Shown here piece after piece: positions 44,461-54,021 of a stretch of 55,236 bases of DNA; the stretch's first letter is position 1; every line of letters begins with the position of its first letter. The notes beneath the pieces were generated by a model that was given only the letters and a program-made list of their open reading frames with translations, made no database searches and was not told the origin of the DNA. This DNA comes from Calditrichota bacterium (GTDB taxonomy: Bacteria; Electryoneota; AABM5-125-24; Hatepunaeales; Hatepunaeaceae), in NCBI GenBank assembly GCA_018644935.1, contig JABGPL010000022.1, positions 1 to 55,236 of the forward strand. Reading direction: 5' to 3'. Both the position numbers and the translations under genes were made by a program.

Positions 44461-45615
44461 TCAAGCAATAGATTTACGCACACCAAGCGCAATCTTGTAT
44501 AAAACCGTAATAATACCAGCTCCGAGAGCATACACTGCCAATGTGATGGCTACTTCAGGGAACGTTGGCAAATATTCGGTAACAGTACCTAAAGGAGATG
44601 GAATGAATCCAGTTACGACCATTCCCATCCCTTTATCAATCCAAATCGATATAAACAGGATTATACATGCAAATACCAGAACATTCTCTTTCTTCCGTGT
44701 CTTCGGGTTAAGTAACAGAACCAGAGACAGAACTGCAAGTACAACTGAGAACCACATCCATGGAACTAAAGCTGTTTTATCTCCCAAACCGAAGAACATA
44801 TAGGTAAAATGCGAAGTATGTTCAGGCATACTGCTGTAATAGGCAGTGAATAATTCCATCAGAATCAGGAAAATGTTCAAACACATCGCATAAGTAACGA
44901 TAATGGCAAGTTGCTGCATTGCTTTTTTACCAATATCAAAATTCGCAACTTTCCTCAATATCATCGCAATTATTATCAGCAATGCAGGACCTGCTGCAAA
45001 AGCTGATGCCAGGAAACGAGGTGCGATAACTGCACTTAACCAGAATGGACGACCCGCCAGTCCAGAATACAGGAATGCGGTGACCGTATGAATACTGACT
45101 GCCCACGGGATTGAAAGAATGATAAAAAACTTGATCCACTTTGGTGGAGCAATGCCTTTTTTCTCTGCATTTAAACTGAAATGACTGATGAAAACATTCA
45201 GGACAAGATACCCGAACAGCACAACCGTATCCCAGAACATCATCGAGGTAGGTGAAGGGTGTAAAAACACATTTACAATCCTAAATGGCATTCCCATATC
45301 AACAAAGATAAAGGTCATACACATGATGCATGCGCCAATCGCAACAAATTCACCCAGAATCGTCATTTTTCCGAATGCTTTATAATTATGAAGATAGTAT
45401 GGGAGCACAACCATAACAGCGGAAGCTGCAACACCAACTAAAAAGGTGAATTGTGCAATATAAAATCCCCAGGTAACATCCCGACTCAAACCTGTGATAC
45501 CAAGCCCATATTCAAATTGTTTCAGGTAATTCAAAACCCCGAAACCTATAACTGCACCGAGGGCAAAGAGCCAGATCCAGTACCTTTTATTCCCACTTAA
45601 TGCTTTTTCTAACAT
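44461..45615 (-). CDS. dsrP: DsrP, NrfD-like quinone-interacting membrane subunit
   Basis: 384 residues with about ten transmembrane helices, the NrfD/PsrC-like subunit of the DsrMKJOP complex that exchanges electrons with the quinone pool. Helices can be followed from WIWLFALGAVIGFGVLNYL to VAITLAVYALGAGIITVLY; KWIKFFIILSIPWAVSIHTV and ALLIIIAMILRKV are typical segments. It contains no cofactor motif, as expected. The start follows dsrO by 7 nt. Confidence 0.93.
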   Translation of the reverse strand: MLEKALSGNKRYWIWLFALGAVIGFGVLNYLKQFEYGLGITGLSRDVTWGFYIAQFTFLVGVAASAVMVVLPYYLHNYKAFGKMTILGEFVAIGACIMCMTFIFVDMGMPFRIVNVFLHPSPTSMMFWDTVVLFGYLVLNVFISHFSLNAEKKGIAPPKWIKFFIILSIPWAVSIHTVTAFLYSGLAGRPFWLSAVIAPRFLASAFAAGPALLIIIAMILRKVANFDIGKKAMQQLAIIVTYAMCLNIFLILMELFTAYYSSMPEHTSHFTYMFFGLGDKTALVPWMWFSVVLAVLSLVLLLNPKTRKKENVLVFACIILFISIWIDKGMGMVVTGFIPSPLGTVTEYLPTFPEVAITLAVYALGAGIITVLYKIALGVRKSIA

Positions 45616-45622
45616 CTAAGCC

Positions 45623-46393
45623 TCACACTATGTAGTAAATTTGAGGTTGGGTTCCAAGACCCGGCCTACGGCGAATTGTGAAATTGTTTTCAAGAAGTTC
45701 TCTAACCTTACTGTGTGAATCATTTAAATCACCAAAAGTCAGAGCTCCAGCCTTACAAGCATCAACACATGAAGGCAGTTTTCCTTTTGCCAATAGTTCT
45801 TCACAAAATGTACATTTCTCAACAACCCCTCGCATCCTGGTCGGATAATCGAGATTGATATCCTTCATGTTTTCAGCTTGTCGTGGATCTCGCCAGTTAA
45901 AACTTCTCGCTCCATAAGGACATGCAACCACACAATAACGGCAACCGATACATCGGTGCCAATCCATCATCACAATCCCATCCTCTTCACGTTTCCAGGT
46001 AGATTGTGTCGGGCAAGCCTTAACACAGGGTGGATTATCACAGTGATTACAAAGAACTATCGATGGACCATGCAGAATATCTTCTTTTAGATGTTCATGA
46101 CCAACATCGTGGAAAGCTCCATGGAAGCTTTCCTTCCAGATCCACTTTATTTCATCCTTAGGATTACCAAAATCCGGTACGTTGTGGGTTTTGTGGCAAG
46201 CATCTACACAAGAAGTGCAGTCCTTCTCACTATGACATTTAGGCAGGTCAATCACCATCGCCCATCTTTTGCCTGATTTCTTGGAAACTTCTGGAACCTT
46301 TACACTGGCAAAAAGGTCAATTGCAGGACTAGCTGCCAAGCCAACAGTACCGAGACCCGCTAACTTAAGAAAATTTCTTCTATCTATGCTCAT
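45623..46393 (-). CDS. dsrO: DsrO, periplasmic iron-sulfur subunit
   Basis: 256 residues. A Tat signal (RRNFLKLAGLGTVGLAASPA) predicts folded export. The mature part has ferredoxin-like cysteine groups: CHSEKDCTSCVDACH, CDNPPCVKACP, CIGCRYCVVACPYGARSF, CTFCEELL and CVDACKAGALTFGD, enough for several [4Fe-4S] clusters. It partners DsrJ and DsrP on the periplasmic face. The ATG shares a base with the stop of dsrJ. Confidence 0.94.
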   Translation of the reverse strand: MSIDRRNFLKLAGLGTVGLAASPAIDLFASVKVPEVSKKSGKRWAMVIDLPKCHSEKDCTSCVDACHKTHNVPDFGNPKDEIKWIWKESFHGAFHDVGHEHLKEDILHGPSIVLCNHCDNPPCVKACPTQSTWKREEDGIVMMDWHRCIGCRYCVVACPYGARSFNWRDPRQAENMKDINLDYPTRMRGVVEKCTFCEELLAKGKLPSCVDACKAGALTFGDLNDSHSKVRELLENNFTIRRRPGLGTQPQIYYIV

Positions 46394-46773
46394 TACTTAA
46401 ACTCCTCCGGTACGATATGACACGACCAGCAATAAGGCTTAACTCCAAGATAGTTGTGGCATTGATCACAGAATTTTTCCTTACTCGGGTGACAATCCAA
46501 ACAAGTATTGGTTAAACTGCGATCATACTTCTTGCCATCTGGCGCGATATGTTCACGTTCACCATTACGGACAACCTCTTCTCGCCACTCGTTAAGCAAG
46601 TCCATGTGATAAGATGTCATGTATTCTTTATCCATAACACATGCATCACCCTTCGGTTTCTCAAGCTCAGGTCGTTCTGTTGAAGTACCTGTGGCAAGAT
46701 TAAGCCAAATTGGGATCGTCATCAGCAGGATGAATATTATAACACCGATTATGATATTTCTTTTATCACTCAT
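46393..46773 (-). CDS. dsrJ: DsrJ, triheme cytochrome c subunit
   Basis: 126 residues with an N-terminal membrane anchor (IIIGVIIFILLMTIPIWL). Three CXXCH haem c sites: CLDCH (91-95), CDQCH (102-106), CWSCH (115-119). Cys45 in GDACVMD is at the position of the unusual cysteine haem ligand known for DsrJ, and MDLLNEWREEVVR is family-typical. It overlaps dsrK by 8 nt. Confidence 0.94.
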   Translation of the reverse strand: MSDKRNIIIGVIIFILLMTIPIWLNLATGTSTERPELEKPKGDACVMDKEYMTSYHMDLLNEWREEVVRNGEREHIAPDGKKYDRSLTNTCLDCHPSKEKFCDQCHNYLGVKPYCWSCHIVPEEFK

Positions 46774-48391
46774 CTTTTTTACTCTCCTCGGTTATAAAGG
46801 GCTCGTTCCGCATATCGGTACGATCCTCTTTCTCACCTTTCATAACAAGAGCATTTCCGACAAGTTCATGTATTCCGCAGACCTCAACTCCAGGAACCCA
46901 GAACTCTAACAAAGGTGGAAGAGTTGCTTTATCAATAGCACAAATACATGACAAGACGTTTACGCCATGCTTTTCATGAACGTGCTTGACTGCATTCGCA
47001 CGAGGCAAACCACCACGCATTCTCATTTCAAAGTTCTCATCCGTACCAATTCCAGAACCGCTTCCGCAACAGAAAGTCTGCTCACGAATTGTATTTTCAG
47101 GCATCTCATGGAACTTATTGACAACATTGTCGATTACATACCGGGGTTCATCAAGTAAGCCCATAGCCCGAGCAGGATTACAGGAATCATGGAAGGTTAC
47201 ATTCCATTGATTATTCCGGCTTTTATCGAGCTTCAACTTGTTGTTCTTGATAAGATCCGCTGTAAACTCACAAATATGAACCATTTTGGTTGACTTAGCA
47301 TAGTCAAAAACAGTTCCTGTTATTGGAGATTTGGGAACTTCAAGAAAATCAGCTGGACCGTTCATCGTATCCATATACTGATGCAGGACTCTCCACATAT
47401 GCCCACATTCAGCTCCGAGTATCCATTTTACCCCAAGCCTTTTAGCTTCCATGTATATCTTGGAATTCAGACGTTTCATCATCTCATTAGAATGGAAAAG
47501 TCCAAAATTCCCACCCTCAGATGCGAAAGCACTTAGTGTGTAATCAAGCCCAATTTCGTGGAACAATGCGAGGTATCCGAGGAATCCGAAATAGTGGGGA
47601 TCGCCAAAATAATCTGCTGATGGAACAACGAATAAAACTTCAGCACCTTTCTTATTAACGGGAGCGTCAACTTTTATTCCTGTGATATCTTGAAGGTCAT
47701 CAACAGCGAAATCGACACTGTCTTGAAATCCATGTGGCTGAATACCAAGATGGTTGCCCGTCCGGAAACAATTGGCAGCTGGGGTAGTGATCCAGTCGAT
47801 TCCGAGACCGAGTAACTGTAACAGCTCCCTTACTATCATGGTGATTTCTGCTGTGTCTATCCCGTACGGGCAGAAGACAGAGCATCTGCGGCATTCTGTA
47901 CATTGATAGAAATAATAGAACCACTCTTTGATAACATCAACGGTTAGCTCACGACCACCTGCCATTTTCCCCATGATCTTACCGGCAAGTGTATATTCTT
48001 TTCTGTAGATTGAACGGAGTAGCTCTGCCCTCAGTACGGGCATATTCTTGGGATCACCAGATCCGATGAAGAAATGACACTTATCTGCACAAGCTCCGCA
48101 CCGAACGCATACATCCATGAATAGCTTCAGCGATCTGAATCTATCCAACCTGTCGCGCAGTCCGTCGAAAATAATCTGCTTCCAATTATCAGGAAGTTTC
48201 CAGTCCTCATCTGTTGTCTGCCATTTCCTGGGATTTGGCAGATCGAGGTACTCTTGTGATTTTTGTATAGCTGCCCAATTAAAAGTACCCTTCTTAAACT
48301 CGGTTTTAGGATCTTCCCAACCTTGTTTCGAAGGAGTAAATTCTATCTGAGCTACGCTTTCGGGTGTAGGTTTTTTTTCTGACATACTCAC
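46766..48391 (-). CDS. dsrK: DsrK, HdrD-like iron-sulfur catalytic subunit
   Basis: 541 residues of cytoplasmic HdrD-like type. Two [4Fe-4S] ferredoxin sites: CVRCGACADKCHFF and CTECRRCSVFCPYG. Two CCG-type regions follow, with AECGHMWRV, DSCNPARAMG and TFCCGSGSGIGTD, which bind the special [4Fe-4S] cluster that handles disulfides. It is thought to reduce the DsrC trisulfide. Start overlaps dsrM as ATGA. A second ATG two codons downstream is equally possible. Confidence 0.95.
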   Translation of the reverse strand: MSMSEKKPTPESVAQIEFTPSKQGWEDPKTEFKKGTFNWAAIQKSQEYLDLPNPRKWQTTDEDWKLPDNWKQIIFDGLRDRLDRFRSLKLFMDVCVRCGACADKCHFFIGSGDPKNMPVLRAELLRSIYRKEYTLAGKIMGKMAGGRELTVDVIKEWFYYFYQCTECRRCSVFCPYGIDTAEITMIVRELLQLLGLGIDWITTPAANCFRTGNHLGIQPHGFQDSVDFAVDDLQDITGIKVDAPVNKKGAEVLFVVPSADYFGDPHYFGFLGYLALFHEIGLDYTLSAFASEGGNFGLFHSNEMMKRLNSKIYMEAKRLGVKWILGAECGHMWRVLHQYMDTMNGPADFLEVPKSPITGTVFDYAKSTKMVHICEFTADLIKNNKLKLDKSRNNQWNVTFHDSCNPARAMGLLDEPRYVIDNVVNKFHEMPENTIREQTFCCGSGSGIGTDENFEMRMRGGLPRANAVKHVHEKHGVNVLSCICAIDKATLPPLLEFWVPGVEVCGIHELVGNALVMKGEKEDRTDMRNEPFITEESKKDE

Positions 48392-49380
48392 TCCTTCTCC
48401 AGAGGCATATCCGCTGCCTTCATTACGTCACGGAATTCATCTTCCCACTCTTCATAAGTGTGAAGCTTTACCTTGGGATTCCATGGGTTAATATGGCGTA
48501 CTTCCCGGTTGTTATTAGACATGTTGCGGGTTGGGCTTAAGAATATACCACCAAAATGCACCAGTTTGCTCAACGGGAAATAGATCAATAACGCACTCAC
48601 AAGGAACAGATGAGCGAAGAAAATCGCGCTGATACCATCGGGGATTATAGGCTGGAAACTAAACAGACCCAGCGTAAATTGTTTCACACTGATTATATCA
48701 ACCTTTCCGAAATACCTCATCCAAACGCCTGTAAGGGCGATTCCGATGATTAGCAGTAATGGGAAATAATCCGCCACTAATGAGATATAGCGCAACTTAG
48801 GATCTACTATCCGTCTCAGGAATAAAACGGTCAACCCCAATAGCAACGCTGCATCGGTCATAAATAAAATCGGCAGACCGATTTGCATGAAGCCATCCAG
48901 GCTTTCAAGAAGAGGGATAAATTGGGGAACTTCCTGGAGAAAAATCTTGAAATGACGAATGAATATCACAAGAAATGACCAATGAAATGCAAGGGAAGCT
49001 GCCCATAGAATCTTATCCGGTCCATAAACTATTTTCGGACCTTCTTTCAAACCAGTCCTTGTATTCCTAAACAAGGATCTAAAAAACAGGACCTCCAAAG
49101 CCATTCGCCAGAAAACACCAGCGGTGTTATGGGGACTTTCAAGGTTGTTGTTGTTAATCCACGGTAACGATTTCTGCTGGCCGCAGGTAGTCGTTATCTT
49201 AAATGGTACAGGTATCTTCGCCCATTTCAGGACACGGACGCTCATCCCAATTACAAAGGTCAAAATTGCAATGTATGGGATTATCACTCCAAAAAGATAC
49301 ACCAAACCACTTACATTAGACCCGATTAACGGAATCCCGATGAGGATTAACACTAATATTAGAGAAATGAAGAGTTTCAT
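48388..49380 (-). CDS. dsrM: DsrM, haem b membrane subunit
   Basis: 330 residues with about six transmembrane helices, NarI-like. Helices include FISLILVLILIGIPLIG, ILWAASLAFHWSFLVIFIRH with histidines as probable haem b ligands, LPILFMTDAALLLGLTVLFL and AHLFLVSALLIYFPLSKLVH. It passes quinol electrons to DsrK. AGGG lies 9 nt before the ATG. Confidence 0.93.
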   Translation of the reverse strand: MKLFISLILVLILIGIPLIGSNVSGLVYLFGVIIPYIAILTFVIGMSVRVLKWAKIPVPFKITTTCGQQKSLPWINNNNLESPHNTAGVFWRMALEVLFFRSLFRNTRTGLKEGPKIVYGPDKILWAASLAFHWSFLVIFIRHFKIFLQEVPQFIPLLESLDGFMQIGLPILFMTDAALLLGLTVLFLRRIVDPKLRYISLVADYFPLLLIIGIALTGVWMRYFGKVDIISVKQFTLGLFSFQPIIPDGISAIFFAHLFLVSALLIYFPLSKLVHFGGIFLSPTRNMSNNNREVRHINPWNPKVKLHTYEEWEDEFRDVMKAADMPLEKE

Positions 49381-49482
49381 CTGCAGTTCCCTGATAATAA
49401 GTTATTCCGGTATATCATAATTGCCCCTGCTCTCCTCGATTAATAATAATACCAAATCTCACTCCTGTGAGGTTCAGTGTTC

Positions 49483-50004
49483 TTATTTCCCATCAGCTCT
49501 TTCAGGATCAATAAATCCAGATCGATCCAGAAGCTTGAAGTATTTTCTCTTCACCTCATTGGCTTTTATTTCATAAATCTTTTCGCGGCAACCCACATAA
49601 AGATCGAAAGCCAATAAACTCAAGTGATCAATTCTATTTTCAAACGCCGTCAACTCATCGAATTCTGATTTGTTTTTCAGAAAACTCGACAATCGCGAAC
49701 GAATTATTCCTTTTAGACCAAGTGTAAAACCAATGGCTTCAGACGGAGAGAAATCCTGAACAGATCTGATATGGATTATGTCATCCAAATCAGTTCTGAT
49801 CAAATCCATATCCGACGATTCCAATAATCTCTCAAAGATTGTGACAAGACGGTTGGAGATTGTATGACCGACAGGATTTTGGAATTTATTTTGCTGACTT
49901 TTAAAAAAAATCGAACCATCTTCGAGATATGAATTGAAGATTAATTTCTGCCAATCTTCAATAATTCCAGCTTTCTCTGCTCTAAGTTTTTCTATGAGCT
50001 TCAT
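49483..50004 (-). CDS. RsbRD_N-type sensor-like protein at the head of dsrMKJOP
   Basis: 173 residues, all alpha-helical in pattern. IIEDWQKLIFNSY, FQNPVGHTISNRL and IRSVQDFSPSEAIGFTLGLK are typical of the RsbRD N-terminal (PF14361-like) domain, a helical globin-like sensory fold of the stressosome proteins RsbR/RsbRD. Here it stands alone with no STAS or kinase domain. A protein of this family is often next to dsrM in dsr clusters. It lies 102 nt before dsrM. Its partner is unknown; the role is inferred as sensing or regulatory. Confidence 0.75.
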   Translation of the reverse strand: MKLIEKLRAEKAGIIEDWQKLIFNSYLEDGSIFFKSQQNKFQNPVGHTISNRLVTIFERLLESSDMDLIRTDLDDIIHIRSVQDFSPSEAIGFTLGLKGIIRSRLSSFLKNKSEFDELTAFENRIDHLSLLAFDLYVGCREKIYEIKANEVKRKYFKLLDRSGFIDPERADGK

Positions 50005-50449
50005 ATCTGAGACGGTTTTGCGTTATTAAATCTGTTTGTGTACATACAGATAACGATTTCACTTCCTCTTCAACTAAACAACAACTCTTAATCCAGACAC
50101 CCATGTAGTAGTTACACTCATGCCCTTCATGTTATTACTTTCACAATGCATAATAAAAATTTTTCAGATTTCATAAATGACTTCATCCTCTAAAAACAGA
50201 AATGATGAAACCTAGAAACGTGAAAATCGAGTTATTACAATTGAGGTAAACAATTGAGTTATTGGAATATTGTCAGATCATCACCTCAAAAGATTGAGAA
50301 AAAATCAGACAATCCACACTAGTTTTATCAATCTCAAACATACAGGTAAGCAAATTGTAAATCAATCTCTCGAAATCATCTCCCGGAGGTTGGATATCCA
50401 GTTTCCTTACCTGTAAATCTGAGAATATAACGGTCAAACAAACCAGAGA
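50005..50449. promoter_or_regulatory. 445-nt non-coding leader between dsrC and the dsrM block
   Basis: No open frame of substance. It holds inverted repeats: TTGAGGT/ACCTCAA (50241-50247, 50283-50289), AGATTGA/TCAATCT (50291-50297, 50328-50334) and TACAGGTAAG/CTTACCTGTA (50341-50350, 50406-50415). A 20-bp imperfect palindrome (50031-50050) lies 27 nt from the next start codon. It should hold the dsrC transcript end and a promoter for the downstream block. Confidence 0.5.
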
Positions 50450-50767
50450 TCAGACACAACCGGTTGGCTTGGCAAGACCTGCTACCTTACAGGCGCCCTT
50501 TGCAGGACCTGAAGGGAACATATCATATACTTGCTTCAGTGAGAAACCAGTCTCTTTACAGAGCTTGCGAATCATCGGTGCAATACCGAACTTTGCATAG
50601 TAATCACGAAGATAAGTAATCATTTTCCAGTGATTTTCATCGAGTTCTGCAACACCTTCTGTACTTGCTAATGCAAGAGCAACTTTCTCATCCCATTGTG
50701 CGGGATCTTCCATGAAGCCGTCTTCGTCGACATCAATCTTTACGTCGTTCCACTCAAAAATAGCCAT
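50450..50767 (-). CDS. dsrC: DsrC, sulfur-carrier protein
   Basis: 105 residues, standard DsrC length. The C-terminal arm carries both redox cysteines, Cys93 (GAC) and the penultimate Cys104 (GCV), 11 residues apart as in sulfite-reducing DsrC, which binds the DsrAB-formed trisulfide and is reduced by DsrMKJOP. HWKMITYLRDYYAKFG and KQVYDMFPSGPAKGAC are conserved family segments. AGAGG lies 9 nt before the ATG. It follows dsrL by 46 nt. Confidence 0.96.
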   Translation of the reverse strand: MAIFEWNDVKIDVDEDGFMEDPAQWDEKVALALASTEGVAELDENHWKMITYLRDYYAKFGIAPMIRKLCKETGFSLKQVYDMFPSGPAKGACKVAGLAKPTGCV

Positions 50768-50813
50768 TTTAATTTCCTCTATCTATTTGGGTAAATCTGT
50801 TTAGCCCAATTGG

Positions 50814-52496
50814 TTACTTCATCTCAATGTAACCACATGGGCATGCTTCTTTACATTTATCACAACCTTTACAAAATTCAAGCTTGAACTTGTAGGGTTC
50901 GCCTGGGACCATTGGCTTAATAATAGCCTGATCCTGGCAATAACTCCAGCAAGTCCCACAATCGAAGCATGAACCACAGCTCATACAACGTTTTGCTTCT
51001 TCTATCAAATCTGCTTCAGGTAATGTGGATGAAATCTCTGTCCACATTTCGTCGAAGCGTTTTTCAACGGGTAAACTTTCACATTCATGCCGAAGTGCTT
51101 TCTCGTAAAAATTGAGAAGCATACGATCTGATGATGCTGGAGGCAGCGGCTCTGCTTTTTTGAGTTCAATGCCACGGAATTGGGCATGAATCGTATCAGC
51201 AGCAAGTTTGCCCTGTGCAAGTGCGACGGTTACCAGACCGAGGTCTAATACATCGCCACCACTATATGTTTTGTCCTCTTTGGTTTTTCCCCAGTCATCG
51301 ACTTTAACCCAGTCGCGACCTTCGTGGAGATTATCCAACCCTTCAAAATCCGGTTCCTGTGAAATAGCAGGAATAAGTGCCGTCAGTTCGACTGTAAACG
51401 TATCGTCCTCAATCGGTACGGGACGTCGACGACCGGAAGAATCGGGTTCACCCAACTCCATCTGCTGGCATTCCATTTTGACAACCTTGCCGTCCTCAAT
51501 CACGAGTTCTTTTGGGGCTGCGAGGAAATGGAAAATTATGCCTTCTTCCTCGGCTCCAACAATTTCTTCCTCGATCGCGGGCATTTCATTTCTTGTGCGA
51601 CGATAAAGAATCGTAACTTCTTTTGATCCAAGTCTAAGTGCAACCCTGGCTGCATCAATAGCTGTATCACCACCACCGATAACAACAACTTTGTCACCGA
51701 TTTCTACAGGACTACCGCCATTAACCTGATTCAGGAAACCAACACCACTAAAAACGTTAGCTGAGTCTTCACCTTCGAGCCAGAGACCTTTACCCTTATG
51801 GGCTCCAATCCCAACGAATATTGCGTCAAATTCTGATTGAACCTGTTCATAAGGTATGTCCTTACCAACAGCAATATTTGTTTTTAGTTCGACACCAAGA
51901 TCGAGAATCTTCTGAATCTCACCATCAAGAATATTATGGGGAAGACGATATGCAGGGATACCATACCTGAGCATACCACCTGCTTTTGAAAATGCCTCAA
52001 AAATGGTTACACCATAGCCCTGACGAGCCAGATGATAAGCACAACCTAAACCAGCAGGTCCTGCGCCCAGAACTGCGACTTTTTCTTTCTGTGTCTCATC
52101 AGTTAGTTTCTTGTAGGGAAGATTCTTCTCAATTCCCCAGTCACCGATGAATCTCTCAACATTGTTGATTGCCAATGCACCATCTTTTCCGATGCGATTA
52201 CAAGCATCTTCGCAAGGATGAGGACATACACGACCACAGGTTGCAGGAAGAGGGTTTTTCTTTGTCAATATCTCCCAGGCATCCATGAAGGCATCTTCCT
52301 GGGGTCTTTCATATTTTTCAGCCTGTGCAATTGTCATCAGAACGCTGCGAATCTCTGTCCCCTGCGGACATGCGCTCATACAGGGTGCATCCTTTTCAAG
52401 TTGATATGGTCGTCTTGTGCTCGTTTCTGCACCCGATGAACCACCTCCACCACTACGTATTACAAGTTTTTTCTTTTTCTTTTTAAGTAAGGCCAT
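50814..52496 (-). CDS. dsrL: DsrL-like NAD(P)H oxidoreductase
   Basis: 560 residues, glutamate-synthase small-subunit (GltD) fold plus C-terminal ferredoxin. The start MALLKKKKKK and SGGGGSSG linker lead to a GltD-type cysteine region (DAPCMSACPQGTEI, CGRVCPHPCEDACNR). The flavin site is VAVLGAGPAGLGCAYHLA, and the NAD(P)H site [20 protein letters not shown] with LYRRTRNEMPA, whose Arg pair suggests NADPH. The C-terminus has CMSCGSCFDCGTC and CKGCDKCKEACPCGY, two [4Fe-4S] clusters. DsrL delivers electrons between NAD(P)H and DsrAB. GGAGG lies 7 nt before the ATG. Confidence 0.9.
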   Translation of the reverse strand: MALLKKKKKKLVIRSGGGGSSGAETSTRRPYQLEKDAPCMSACPQGTEIRSVLMTIAQAEKYERPQEDAFMDAWEILTKKNPLPATCGRVCPHPCEDACNRIGKDGALAINNVERFIGDWGIEKNLPYKKLTDETQKEKVAVLGAGPAGLGCAYHLARQGYGVTIFEAFSKAGGMLRYGIPAYRLPHNILDGEIQKILDLGVELKTNIAVGKDIPYEQVQSEFDAIFVGIGAHKGKGLWLEGEDSANVFSGVGFLNQVNGGSPVEIGDKVVVIGGGDTAIDAARVALRLGSKEVTILYRRTRNEMPAIEEEIVGAEEEGIIFHFLAAPKELVIEDGKVVKMECQQMELGEPDSSGRRRPVPIEDDTFTVELTALIPAISQEPDFEGLDNLHEGRDWVKVDDWGKTKEDKTYSGGDVLDLGLVTVALAQGKLAADTIHAQFRGIELKKAEPLPPASSDRMLLNFYEKALRHECESLPVEKRFDEMWTEISSTLPEADLIEEAKRCMSCGSCFDCGTCWSYCQDQAIIKPMVPGEPYKFKLEFCKGCDKCKEACPCGYIEMK

Positions 52497-52606
52497 TGCC
52501 TATCCTCCATAGAAAACCATACTATCAGGAGCATGAAGTGATTTACGGTTTTCTGTTAAATGTCTTTTCTAAGCATGCCGGATTTAATCCCAGCATCTTT
52601 TCGTTT

Positions 52607-53980
52607 TCAAAATTGTAATTCAGAATATCTTCTTGCAGCCTTCTTCATGCCATCCGCCCACGCAGGAGCACCCGATACATGCAGATGAAGATAACTTGCG
52701 AGCACATTTCGATGAATCAATCCATCTCGTGCTCCTCCAACTCCGACTCCTCTCTTCACCTCAAAAACCGTAGAAATATTTACGTCCGTTTCAATTTTAG
52801 AATAATGAAACTCATGACCCCTTAGATGCTGCCCCATTTCAAAGAATGGGTTTTCAGAATCTACAATAACTTCCTGATAACCATGACCCTGAGGTCTTTT
52901 ACTGATCAGGATTGTCTGGTCGAATACCCCTGCCATTGGGTAGGTTTTACCCTCCCAAATCAATGATTTCGACAAGAACATAAGTCCCCCGCACTCAGCG
53001 TAAATTGGTAATCCCTTTTCAGCAGCTTCAGCAACCGATTTGAGAACCGATCTATTGCTTGAAAGTTTAGCTGCATGGGTTTCAGGAAAACCACCGCCTA
53101 TATATAAAGCTTCTATATCTGGTAATTCTGTAATTTCAAATGGATTCACCGGTATGATACTGAATCCATCTTTGCTTAGTGCTTCCAGATTTTCTGGGTA
53201 ATAGAAAGTGAACGCACTCCCGGTGAAATATCCTATTCTAATAGGTCTGTCCCGATTCGAGACTTTTACAACCCGATCAGCCAGACTACTGGAATAGATT
53301 TGAATGTCTGGAACATTCCCTGCTATTCTCGATATCTCATCGAGATCAACATTGTCTTCAATCAACCTTGCCGACAATTCGATTGCCTTATCAGCAATCT
53401 TGCTCTCCTCAGGCGTAACCAAACCCAAATGTCTGCCTGGCAACGGATCATTTTTCATTCGCGGCAGGGATCCGAGAACGGTTATCCCTGCTTCGTTTTC
53501 AACAGCATCTCGAATTACCCTTCCCTGCCGTTTAGTGGCAATTTGATTAAGAATGACACCTGCGAAATCAACCTCAGGGTCAAACATCTTAATCCCCATC
53601 AGGATTGCGGCAATTGTACGGGTCACCTTGATAACCGGAATTACAATCACCACCGGGCATTTCAACAGTTTTGCCATTTCGGCTGATGAATGAGTACCTT
53701 GCGCATTCTCACCATCATGAAGCCCACGGTTGGCCTCCATGATGTTTATTCCATCCGATATTGCAAACTGTGAGAACGATCTTAGAACTTGCTGATTGCC
53801 CATCAAATAGGTGTCAAGATTGCGCGCTTCCTTCCCTGCTGCAAGTCGCAACCAGGCTGGATCGATGTAATCTGGACCTTTTTTAAAGGGCATCACAGGA
53901 ATTCCCTTGCGACGATAGGCTCCTATGAGTCCTAACGTCGCAAGAGTTTTCCCACTGTCACCACCCACTCCGGCTATCAT
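52607..53980 (-). CDS. dsrN: DsrN, siroheme amidase (cobyrinate a,c-diamide synthase family)
   Basis: 457 residues. P-loop-like GVGGDSGKTLATLGLI at the N-terminus with DYIDPAWLRLAAGKEARNLD and MEANRGLHDG, then a class-I glutamine amidotransferase-like C-terminal domain with YIGGGFPETHAAKLS and catalytic Cys in AECGGLMFLS. DsrN is thought to amidate siroheme for DsrAB. ATG at 53978-53980 is the first ATG; in-frame upstream codons read KVITRPRL, matching the family N-terminus, so translation may start at a non-ATG codon such as CTG overlapping the dsrD stop. Confidence 0.9.
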   Translation of the reverse strand: MIAGVGGDSGKTLATLGLIGAYRRKGIPVMPFKKGPDYIDPAWLRLAAGKEARNLDTYLMGNQQVLRSFSQFAISDGINIMEANRGLHDGENAQGTHSSAEMAKLLKCPVVIVIPVIKVTRTIAAILMGIKMFDPEVDFAGVILNQIATKRQGRVIRDAVENEAGITVLGSLPRMKNDPLPGRHLGLVTPEESKIADKAIELSARLIEDNVDLDEISRIAGNVPDIQIYSSSLADRVVKVSNRDRPIRIGYFTGSAFTFYYPENLEALSKDGFSIIPVNPFEITELPDIEALYIGGGFPETHAAKLSSNRSVLKSVAEAAEKGLPIYAECGGLMFLSKSLIWEGKTYPMAGVFDQTILISKRPQGHGYQEVIVDSENPFFEMGQHLRGHEFHYSKIETDVNISTVFEVKRGVGVGGARDGLIHRNVLASYLHLHVSGAPAWADGMKKAARRYSELQF

Positions 53981-54021
53981 TAACCGAGGTCTGGTGATAA
54001 CTTTTTCGGGAGACTTCAGTA

